64,000 nucleotides of DNA from an uncultured Lachnospiraceae bacterium (lineage in GTDB: Bacteria > Bacillota > Clostridia > Lachnospirales > Lachnospiraceae). The notes under the pieces were generated by a model. That model was not told the DNA's origin. It did not search any database and worked only from the letters and a program-made list of their open reading frames with translations. A program made the translations under genes and the position numbers. Shown here one piece after another: positions 56,022-64,000 of the stretch. The DNA lies in NCBI GenBank assembly GCA_902779305.1, contig CACZBD010000006.1, positions 124,001-188,000 on the forward strand, given 5' to 3'. Position 1 is the stretch's first letter. Each line of letters begins with the position of its first letter.

Positions 56022-58172
56022 TCAAACAGGTGTCTGCACGTAGTGATCCATCCCTTTCGGATCATTGTATTTCTGCAGGACCTGCCGTACTTCCCCTATG
56101 GAATCCATAAAGACTTCCACGCATTTGGGATCAAACTGCGTGCCTCTGCCATCCTCTAAGATCTCCAATGCTTTCTCGATCGGAAATGCAGGTTTATACA
56201 CTCTCGGAGAAGTCAGGGCGTCAAAGACATCCGCAACTGCCATGATCCTGGCAGATAAAGGAATGACCTCCCCATGCAGACCGTCCGGATATCCTTTGCC
56301 GTCCCAGCGTTCGTGATGATAAGCCGCCATATTTCTGGCTTCTTTCAGATAGTTCTCCCCTTCCACGATGCTGATGGCATGTTCGATGATCTTCTTACCC
56401 GCTGTTGTATGCGTTTTCATGATCTCGTATTCTTCGGTCGTCAGTTTCCCGGGCTTATTGAGTATGGGATCCGGGATATTGATCTTGCCGACGTCATGCA
56501 GCGGCGCGGACCTTACCACATCCGACATGAATTTCGGAGTGATCTTTTCCGGATAATAACCTTTTCTCTTAAGTCCTTCCACAATAATGCCGACATAATG
56601 CGCCGTCTTCTGAATGTGCGCCCCGGTATCGGAATCACGGTTTTCCACCATATCCGCCATCGTGATGATCAGTCCGTCCTGCATTTTGGCGGTTGATTCG
56701 GACAGCCGTCTGATGTTTCTGACCTGTTCCGTCTGTCTTAAGGTCATCTCGCAGATGGACTGATAGAGTTTTTCGATCTCATCGCCGGTACGGACATTCA
56801 GACTTCTGATCTTCTTCACATCCGCATCCAGTGCTTCCTGCGAATCATCTTCCTGGGAAAACTCATTCACGCATTCCGTAATGGCGTTCACCGGAAGGAT
56901 GATATGATAGCGGATCAGCCAGATCACGAATATAACAAGCAGGACAAAGAAACCGAGAAATACCATGATCACTTCCATGAGGAAGCTTTGCTGCATTTCC
57001 CTGAGCTGCCCCATATCCACGTCAGCGCCGACATAGCAGACACATTTTCCTCCGGAATCGTAAACGGGACAGTAAGCCGTCAGCAAATGTCCGTAACTGT
57101 CATCGGTAATGATCGGCTCGATCTCTTTCCCCGCAAGAAGATCCGGAATATAAGCGGTAAATCCCTCATCAAAAGGAATGATCGTCCCGACTTTCTCCCC
57201 TTCCACGTCAGCGGTATCAAAATCAAAAACCACATGGCAGCCGTCTTCACGGATCTGATACACATAGAGGAAGGTGATATCGGTTGCATTGGCTAAAATC
57301 CCTCTTAACAGATTTCCCGTTTCCCTATACCCGGTCGCATCTTCACCCCTTCGCAGATAGTCCTCGACCCGGTCTCCGTCGATCAAACTCGATGCGATCT
57401 CCGCAGTGCCTTTTGCCAGTCTTGCATGTTCTTTGATCAGTGTCTTCCTATAAACCGTGATACTGATCGCCGTGACCACAACGGACAGTGTGACAAGGGA
57501 AACACTGAGAACGATAATGATCTTGGCGCGCAGGGATAGAAGCCTCACGCGCATTTTATGTGATCTTAACTCACTCTCCTCCGATACCGGCGTCTGTTTC
57601 CACCCGGTAAAGCGGAAGAAAGGATAATACTTTTGGGGAAGAAAGCGTTGCAGGAGATACGCCGAAAAGACCGTAATGGCCTTGTCCGGCAGATCCATGA
57701 GCAGAGTGGCCAGAAAATTCGTCCATACCCTGTTGGAAATGCCGGCTTCATAGAGCATCTTGCTCAATGATGCGCTGTCATAAGCCAGATCCTGCATGAA
57801 CATAGGGAGCAACGCGCCGAAGCCGCCGCCGATCAGGGTCATTACAAGGATCATGCCGAAAATACCCTGCGGCTTTTTGTACCAGCCTTTCCCGGCCGCC
57901 CACGTTGCAAAGACCGCGATCATCACGTTCAGCGCCCCGTAATACAGGGAAGTCGGATTATAAATGCTCTTGATCAGATTTGTGAAAAAGCCGACAATGA
58001 CGCCCGGAAGATACCCGCCGATCGAAGCGATCGCAACGGTGCCGATGGTATCTAAATACAGCGGGATCCCAAGTTTTGAGACCAGAAGTCCGAGCAGCAG
58101 GTTCAGCGCAACTCCCAGTGCGCAGATCAATGCTGCGATCATATTCTGTTTTTTCTTCAATTGCTCAATCAT
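56022..58172 (-). CDS. HD-GYP phosphodiesterase with transporter-like membrane sensor
   Basis: About 716 residues. The first 200 residues form six helices with GIPLYLDTIGTVAIASIGGYLPG, resembling ECF-transporter S components or the related sensor 5TM families. After another helix comes an extracellular dCache/CHASE-like domain (about 235-400), a helix with HAMP-like linker, and an HD-GYP domain (about 500-700) with His559/Asp560 in PLHDVGKINIPD and GKGYPDG near 623. Catalytic metal ligands look complete, so c-di-GMP hydrolysis is expected. The ATG at 58172 lies 19 bases after the ANTAR gene stop; a TTG 30 bases upstream is possible. Confidence 0.85.
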   Translation of the reverse strand: MIEQLKKKQNMIAALICALGVALNLLLGLLVSKLGIPLYLDTIGTVAIASIGGYLPGVIVGFFTNLIKSIYNPTSLYYGALNVMIAVFATWAAGKGWYKKPQGIFGMILVMTLIGGGFGALLPMFMQDLAYDSASLSKMLYEAGISNRVWTNFLATLLMDLPDKAITVFSAYLLQRFLPQKYYPFFRFTGWKQTPVSEESELRSHKMRVRLLSLRAKIIIVLSVSLVTLSVVVTAISITVYRKTLIKEHARLAKGTAEIASSLIDGDRVEDYLRRGEDATGYRETGNLLRGILANATDITFLYVYQIREDGCHVVFDFDTADVEGEKVGTIIPFDEGFTAYIPDLLAGKEIEPIITDDSYGHLLTAYCPVYDSGGKCVCYVGADVDMGQLREMQQSFLMEVIMVFLGFFVLLVIFVIWLIRYHIILPVNAITECVNEFSQEDDSQEALDADVKKIRSLNVRTGDEIEKLYQSICEMTLRQTEQVRNIRRLSESTAKMQDGLIITMADMVENRDSDTGAHIQKTAHYVGIIVEGLKRKGYYPEKITPKFMSDVVRSAPLHDVGKINIPDPILNKPGKLTTEEYEIMKTHTTAGKKIIEHAISIVEGENYLKEARNMAAYHHERWDGKGYPDGLHGEVIPLSARIMAVADVFDALTSPRVYKPAFPIEKALEILEDGRGTQFDPKCVEVFMDSIGEVRQVLQKYNDPKGMDHYVQTPV

Positions 58173-58191
58173 TGATAACGAACTATCCCTC

Positions 58192-58731
58192 TCAGCCGTC
58201 AAACATCAGAACCATCTGTGCCGTTTCCAAAAGCGAACGGCCGGCATCCATGCTTGTCTTCTGCAGATACCTGTATGCTTCCGGTTCCGTCATTTCATTG
58301 CGCTCCATCAGGATCCGTTTGGCCTTGCTGATGACCTGCTGATCCTCGGAAGATCTGTCAGGCTTCTTCTTTTTCCGCTCATAATACGGCTGATACGGAA
58401 GAAGCATCTGTACCGTGTTGACCAGATCTGCGCTTTTAAAAGGCATCAGGAGCCGCATCACATTTGAAGAAAACGGAAGGAGCGTGGAATCCTTCGTCAG
58501 CAGCAGGATGTTGACCGTTCCCGGAAGATAGGAAGACAATTCTTCATATCCCATATCCGAAAAATGTCTGGTGCAGACCACAACACTCGCATCCAGATCC
58601 TCCGCTTTTCTTAAGACCTCGGCACCGGTGTTGCAGGTGAAAATCTCTTCCGGGATCCCTCCGTTTTTCAAAAGTTCTGCGAGACGGGAAGCGTCATCAT
58701 GTTTGGGCATTGCGATCAAAACACAGCCCAT
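58192..58731 (-). CDS. ANTAR-domain RNA-binding antitermination regulator
   Basis: 179 residues. The C-terminal 55 residues (ISKAKRILMERNEMTEPEAYRYLQK through the final helix) form a clear ANTAR domain, which binds twin hexaloop hairpins in leader RNAs and prevents termination. The N-terminal part has a receiver-like fold but no phosphoacceptor aspartate (VVVCTRHFSD at that place). It starts 13 bases after glnA and should be co-transcribed with it. In other Clostridia an ANTAR protein next to glnA regulates nitrogen genes. GGAGGAG precedes the ATG. Confidence 0.92.
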   Translation of the reverse strand: MGCVLIAMPKHDDASRLAELLKNGGIPEEIFTCNTGAEVLRKAEDLDASVVVCTRHFSDMGYEELSSYLPGTVNILLLTKDSTLLPFSSNVMRLLMPFKSADLVNTVQMLLPYQPYYERKKKKPDRSSEDQQVISKAKRILMERNEMTEPEAYRYLQKTSMDAGRSLLETAQMVLMFDG

Positions 58732-58744
58732 AAACGCTCCTCCC

Positions 58745-60031
58745 TCAGATCCTGTTCAGATAATGGTCGATCTCCCATGCGGATACATCCGACATGAAGT
58801 CTCCCCATTCACGGTATTTGATATCGGCATAGACCTTTGCAAACTCCTCTCCGAGCGCCGCGATGAGCACCGGATCCGACTGCAGACAGTCTACGGCTTC
58901 CTTTAAATCTATCGGCATTTTTTCAAAATTATTCAGACCGTCTTTGCACCTTGCGGCCTCACCCGGATCGATCTTGTTTTTGATCCCGTCCATTCCTGCG
59001 GCAATGCAGACGGCAAGCAGCAGATACGGATTGCTCGCGCCGTCGGGAAAACGCAGTTCGACCTTCGTTTCCTCCCCGCCTCTGTGCAGCCGGATCAGTG
59101 ATTTTTCCCCTTTATCAGACCAGTTGATCTCATTCGGCGCACTGCAGCCAAGCAGGCGTTTGTAGGAATTGACGATCGGATTGGCGATCGCGGCAAGTCC
59201 TCTTGCGTGCTTTAAGATCCCGCCGATAAAAAACCGCGCTTCCTCACTCTCCGTCCCATTTCTGTTAAAGACATTTCTGCCGTCTTTTAACAGTGTGAAA
59301 TTCAAGTGCATGGCAGAACCGGCGACATCCGTCTTGGGCTTGGGCATAAATGTCGCATAGAGTCCGAAACGCTTAGCGATCGAACGGACCGCAAACCGGA
59401 ATGTCTGGATATTATCGGCAGTCTCTAAAGCTTCCGCTTCTTTAAAATCAATCTCATGCTGGGCCGGTGCATGTTCATGATGGGAGGATTCCACCTCAAA
59501 TCCCATCTCTTCAAGCATCAGAACGATATCTCTTCTGGCGTTTTCCCCGAAATCGGCCGGGCTGACATCGAGATAACCCGCCATCTCATGGGAATTTGTC
59601 GTCGGTAGACCGTTTTCATCCGTATGGAAGAGGAAAAACTCGCATTCCGGATCGGCCATGATGCTGTACCCATGATCCAGAATATCCAGCAGAACATTTT
59701 TCAGGATCGTTCTCGAACTCATGAGAAAAGGCGATCCGTCCGCATGGCAGATATCGCATACCACCTTGGCGACTTTTCCCTGTTTCGGTCTCCAGGGCAG
59801 GATCATGAAGGTATCCGGTTCCGGATGCAGATACAGTTCGTCGTCATATTCATAACAGTCGTTAAAGACACTGGACCCGTCCACCGCAAATCTGTTCATA
59901 AAGATCTTGTCCATCTGTCCGGGTGTGACCGCAATATTCTTCAGTCTCCCGAAAATATCCGTAAACTGAAGGCGGATAAACTCCACATCTTCTTCCTCGA
60001 TCATTCTTTTGATATCGTCCATGCTTTTCAT
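58745..60031 (-). CDS. glnA: Glutamine synthetase type I, variant active site
   Basis: About 428 residues, short GSI-alpha length without the adenylylation loop. It would make glutamine from glutamate, ammonia and ATP. N-terminal VEFIRLQFTDIFGRLKN and the FAVDGSS loop, the ESSHHEHAPAQHEIDF metal motif and RFPDGASNPYLLLAVCIAAG confirm the family. Two usual signatures differ: the flap RLVPGYEAP reads RLLGCSAP, losing the catalytic glutamate, and the NRS arginine motif reads EKS. It may therefore prefer another substrate. GGAGCAGG picks the ATG at 60031; the longer frame runs through a terminator hairpin. Confidence 0.88.
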   Translation of the reverse strand: MKSMDDIKRMIEEEDVEFIRLQFTDIFGRLKNIAVTPGQMDKIFMNRFAVDGSSVFNDCYEYDDELYLHPEPDTFMILPWRPKQGKVAKVVCDICHADGSPFLMSSRTILKNVLLDILDHGYSIMADPECEFFLFHTDENGLPTTNSHEMAGYLDVSPADFGENARRDIVLMLEEMGFEVESSHHEHAPAQHEIDFKEAEALETADNIQTFRFAVRSIAKRFGLYATFMPKPKTDVAGSAMHLNFTLLKDGRNVFNRNGTESEEARFFIGGILKHARGLAAIANPIVNSYKRLLGCSAPNEINWSDKGEKSLIRLHRGGEETKVELRFPDGASNPYLLLAVCIAAGMDGIKNKIDPGEAARCKDGLNNFEKMPIDLKEAVDCLQSDPVLIAALGEEFAKVYADIKYREWGDFMSDVSAWEIDHYLNRI

Positions 60032-60073
60032 GTTCCTGCTCCTTTCAAGCTGTACTTTTGCCGGATTGACCAT

Positions 60074-60118
60074 AAAAAAGGCGTCGCCGGCTTGCATCTG
60101 CCACCCCCGACGACGTCT
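60074..60118 (-). terminator. Intrinsic terminator in the glnA leader
   Basis: A 12-bp stem with one mismatch (60107-60118 with 60079-60090), GC-rich, followed on the minus strand by TTTTTT (60074-60079). It lies 43 bases before the glnA ATG. There is no room for a full promoter between it and the gene. Confidence 0.85.
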
Positions 60119-61558
<1,440 letters not shown>

Positions 61559-61602
61559 TTATTTTCCTGACAGAACCGTTAAATTATAAAAAATAAGACG
61601 CC

Positions 61603-61642
61603 AAAAAGGAATACGCATGTATTCTTTCCGACGCCTTTGTCG
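61603..61642 (-). promoter_or_regulatory. Twin hairpins with T tract in the gdhA leader
   Basis: First stem CGAC/GTCG (61629-61632 with 61639-61642) closes the hexaloop AAAGGC (minus strand), with A at position 1 and G at position 4. Second stem GAATAC/GTATTC (61609-61614 with 61619-61624) is followed by TTTTT (61603-61607). Layout fits an ANTAR-responsive attenuator. Confidence 0.5.
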
Positions 61643-61648
61643 TTCCCT

Positions 61649-61677
61649 ATCATATCCTATATTTATACGGAATGCAA
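61649..61677 (-). promoter_or_regulatory. Predicted gdhA promoter
   Basis: Minus-strand TTGCAT (61672-61677), 17-base spacer, TATGAT (61649-61654), just past the purB stop. Transcription would start near 61642, at the foot of the first leader hairpin. Confidence 0.55.
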
Positions 61678-61693
61678 GATGCAACCGTAAAAA

Positions 61694-63112
61694 TCATAAA
61701 TTGATCTGGGCAACCTGCGTTTTTTCGGCATCCGCAAGCTCAGGTCCAAGCTTTTTAATAAAACGCTCCACCTGCTCACCGCATCTTCCGGTGTAGGCTT
61801 TCGGATCAAGCACCGTCTGCAGTTCCTCTTTAGAGATCATCAGTTCGCTTTCTTTGGCAAGATCGGCAAGAAGATCCCAGTCAAGTCCCTTTTTCATCTT
61901 TGCGGTCGCTTCCATGGAACATCTGCGGATGATCTCATGCGCATTCTGCCTGTTGGCACCCTTCTTGACCGCTTCCATCATGATGTTTTCGGTGGCGATG
62001 AACGGCAGGTATTCCATGACATTCTTCTCAATGACCTTTTCGTTCACGCGCAGGCCGTTCGAAACATTCTGCAAGAGTCTTAAGATCGCATCCGTTGCCA
62101 AAAAACCCTCCGGAAGCGAAATGCGTCTGTTCGCGGAATCATCCAGCGTTCTCTCCAGCCACTGCACGCTTGCCGTCATCGGCGCATTCATCGCATCGGC
62201 CATGACATATCTTGCCAGTGAGCAGATCCTCTCACACCGCATCGGATTCCGTTTATAGGCCATCGCAGATGAACCGATCTGGTCCTCTTCAAACGGTTCC
62301 TCCACCTGCTTGTCATGCTGCAAAAGGCGGATATCATTCGCCATTCTGTATGCACTTTGTGCAACGGAGGAAAGGGCGTTCAAGATCCTGCTGTCCACTT
62401 TCCGCGGGTAAGTCTGACCGCTGACATCGAAGATCTCGTCAAAGCCGAAATCCTTTGCGATCGTTTGATTCATCTTATCGATCTTTTCTGTATCGCCGCA
62501 ATACAAATCGAGAAAACTCGCTTCCGTTCCGGTCGTGCCCCTGGATCCTAAGAATTTGATGTTTTGGATCGCAAAGTCGATCTCCTTTAGATCCGAATAC
62601 AGATCCTGGATCCATAAACTTGCCCGCTTTCCGACCGTCGTCAGCTGGGCCGGCTGGTAATGGGTATACCCGAGTGTCGGCAGGTCCTTATACTTCATCG
62701 CAAAATCGGAAAGCAGCGACAGGACCTTTAACAGTTCGTTTCTTAGATATCTCAAGCCGTCACGGTAGATGACAAGATCCGCATTATCCGTCACATAACA
62801 GCTTGTGGCGCCAAGATGAATGATCCCTGCCGCCTTCGGCGCGACCTTTCCGTAAGCATAAACATGAGCCATGACATCATGGCGCACTTCCTTTTCGCGC
62901 TGCTTTACACATTCATAATCGATCTCGTCAAGATGTGCGACCATCTCATCGATCTGTTCCTGCGTGACCGGAAGTCCCAGTTCTTTTTCTGCCTTTGCTA
63001 ACGAGATCCAGAGTTTTCTCCAGGTCGTATAGCGTGTATCGGATGAAAAGAGCTTTAACATATATTCCGATGCATATCTTGTTGAAAGTGGGGATTCGTA
63101 ACTGTCTGTCAT
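61694..63112 (-). CDS. purB: Adenylosuccinate lyase
   Basis: 472 residues. It splits SAICAR and adenylosuccinate in purine synthesis. Family features are VRHDVMAHVYAYG, IIHLGATSCYVTDNADL, GYTHYQPAQLTTVGKR and the fumarase/lyase signature GSSAMAYKRNPMR with the catalytic serine. It follows purC by 37 bases and should be in the same transcript. The start is supported by AGGAGAGG. It is slightly longer than B. subtilis PurB and closer to the longer type found in Clostridia. Confidence 0.96.
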   Translation of the reverse strand: MTDSYESPLSTRYASEYMLKLFSSDTRYTTWRKLWISLAKAEKELGLPVTQEQIDEMVAHLDEIDYECVKQREKEVRHDVMAHVYAYGKVAPKAAGIIHLGATSCYVTDNADLVIYRDGLRYLRNELLKVLSLLSDFAMKYKDLPTLGYTHYQPAQLTTVGKRASLWIQDLYSDLKEIDFAIQNIKFLGSRGTTGTEASFLDLYCGDTEKIDKMNQTIAKDFGFDEIFDVSGQTYPRKVDSRILNALSSVAQSAYRMANDIRLLQHDKQVEEPFEEDQIGSSAMAYKRNPMRCERICSLARYVMADAMNAPMTASVQWLERTLDDSANRRISLPEGFLATDAILRLLQNVSNGLRVNEKVIEKNVMEYLPFIATENIMMEAVKKGANRQNAHEIIRRCSMEATAKMKKGLDWDLLADLAKESELMISKEELQTVLDPKAYTGRCGEQVERFIKKLGPELADAEKTQVAQINL

Positions 63113-63149
63113 TTCCTCTCCTTTTGGATTCAGATTTTAGTTTGCAGGA

Positions 63150-63866
63150 TCAGTCCAACTGTCCCTTTAACCGCTTCATAACTTCTTCGTATGCTTCTTC
63201 CACACCGCCAAGGTCTCTGCGGAAACGGTCTTTGTCGAGTTTCTCGCCTGTAGTGGCATCCCAGAGTCTGCAGGTGTCCGGACTGATCTCATCGGCAAGG
63301 ACGATCGTGCCGTCTTTCAGTCTTCCGAACTCGATCTTGAAATCAACAAGCGTCACGTTACAGGACTTCCAGATCTCTTTTAAGAAGTCATTGACAAGAA
63401 ACGCATACTTTTTGACCGTTGCGAGTTCTTCTCTCGTGCAGAGTTTTAAAGCGATGGCATGGTCATCGTTCAGAAGCGGATCGCCAAGGTCGTCATTTTT
63501 ATAGGAAAATTCGATCGTCGGTTCGTCAAAGACGATTCCCTCTTCCACACCGTATCTCTTGGAAAATGAACCCGCGGAGATGTTTCGGATGATCACTTCA
63601 AGCGGAAGGATCTCAACACGTTTCACCGCGGTCTCACGCTCGGAAAGCTCTTTTACAAAGTGCGTCGGTACGCCTTTTTTCTCCAGGCCCTGCATCAGCA
63701 TGTTGCTCATCTGGTTATTGATGACGCCTTTTCCTTTGATGCTTCCTTTCTTCAATCCGTTAAAAGCAGTCGCATCATCTTTGTAATCCACGATCACGAT
63801 CTCCGGATCATCCGTCTCATAAACCTTCTTTGCCTTGCCTTCGTACATCTGTTTTCTTTTTTCCAT
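63150..63866 (-). CDS. purC: SAICAR synthase
   Basis: 238 residues, typical length. It joins aspartate to CAIR with ATP. Signatures: [12 protein letters not shown] at the N-terminus, [28 protein letters not shown], and the FKIEFGRL and [13 protein letters not shown] motifs. AGAGGG 6 bases before the ATG at 63866 sets the start; a longer frame to 63962 runs through the promoter and is rejected. It is first in a purC-purB transcription unit; the rest of the pur genes are not next to it within the window. Confidence 0.97.
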   Translation of the reverse strand: MEKRKQMYEGKAKKVYETDDPEIVIVDYKDDATAFNGLKKGSIKGKGVINNQMSNMLMQGLEKKGVPTHFVKELSERETAVKRVEILPLEVIIRNISAGSFSKRYGVEEGIVFDEPTIEFSYKNDDLGDPLLNDDHAIALKLCTREELATVKKYAFLVNDFLKEIWKSCNVTLVDFKIEFGRLKDGTIVLADEISPDTCRLWDATTGEKLDKDRFRRDLGGVEEAYEEVMKRLKGQLD

Positions 63867-63927
63867 GATCAACCCTCTTTTTCTTTCGGAAATATATGAT
63901 GTAATTGGTTTTTTTGAATCCCACATC

Positions 63928-63956
63928 ATTATATGCATTTGCAAAACAAACGGCAA
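63928..63956 (-). promoter_or_regulatory. Predicted purC promoter
   Basis: Minus-strand TTGCCG (63951-63956), 17-base spacer and perfect TATAAT (63928-63933). An ATGATGT/ACATCAT repeat spans from the -10 box into the short leader. A single TTTCCGAA, similar to one arm of a PurBox, lies near 63890. The leader is about 55 nt, too short for a purine riboswitch. Confidence 0.65.
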
Positions 63957-64000
63957 ACACAATAAAAATCAGAAACGCAAAAAAACTTTTTGGCTATTTA

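Noticed and set aside
63867..63927. Purine riboswitch or PurR site before purC
   Set aside because: The leader is about 55 nt, too short for the riboswitch, and only one arm resembling a PurBox is present, on the wrong side of the promoter.

Overview
The window looks like an ordinary chromosomal stretch from an anaerobic member of the Bacillota, most likely a Lachnospiraceae-type Clostridium relative. The evidence is AGGAGG-type ribosome binding sites on almost every gene, a pyruvate phosphate dikinase, a GlyQS-type glycyl-tRNA synthetase, a large M16C peptidase, lipoproteins with Gram-positive lipoboxes, and glutamine synthetase next to an ANTAR-domain regulator. I see no tRNA, rRNA, CRISPR array, insertion sequence or phage gene, and no gene-free gap longer than about 220 bases. 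Every gene is on the minus strand except a partial gene at the left edge and one glycoside hydrolase (36864-38852).

Region by region, in left-to-right coordinates (transcription runs right to left). 2-8666: partial cytidylate kinase-like gene, glycerophosphodiesterase, MFS transporter, DHH phosphoesterase, ppdK behind a long structured leader, glyS and a lipoprotein. 8772-21035: housekeeping and envelope genes (recO, era, a DUF4349 lipoprotein, an M16C peptidase, a degenerate sigma-like protein, a rhomboid-like membrane protein with a zinc ribbon), two receiver-domain signalling proteins that lack a kinase, and leuS. 21139-29511: proA plus a complete set of enzymes from DAHP to chorismate and on to arogenate/prephenate oxidation, in the order aroB-aroC-aroE/aroK fusion-aroQ-aroA-tyrA-aroF, tightly packed. 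29541-36675: a five-gene signalling unit made of a 7TM sensor without an obvious kinase core, a histidine kinase, a LuxR-type response regulator and two large related lipoproteins. 36864-38852: an isolated intracellular GH120 beta-xylosidase. 38883-46267: DegV, Fe-dependent alcohol dehydrogenase, ACT-domain protein, EAL protein, esterase and an O-antigen-ligase-like membrane protein. 46358-51289: a 1643-residue secreted Ig-like repeat protein with clear promoter and terminator. 51497-58172: a soluble PAS chemoreceptor, a CMD-family protein with a palindrome at its start site, and two HD-GYP proteins. 58192-63866: nitrogen and purine genes (ANTAR regulator, glnA, gdhA, purB, purC).

The most promising leads are regulatory. 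The leaders of glnA and gdhA both carry promoter-proximal hairpins followed by T tracts, and the gdhA leader has a small stem with an AxxGxx hexaloop of the kind ANTAR proteins bind. The ppdK leader is about 165 nt and ends in a strong intrinsic terminator just before the ribosome binding site. The sensor operon at 36675 is preceded by two identical 9-bp direct repeats 21 bp apart. Among proteins, the glutamine synthetase lacks two usual active-site signatures, the rhomboid-like protein lacks the catalytic serine, and the c-di-GMP genes are all degradative or degenerate. All calls come from reading the sequence; none was checked against a database.
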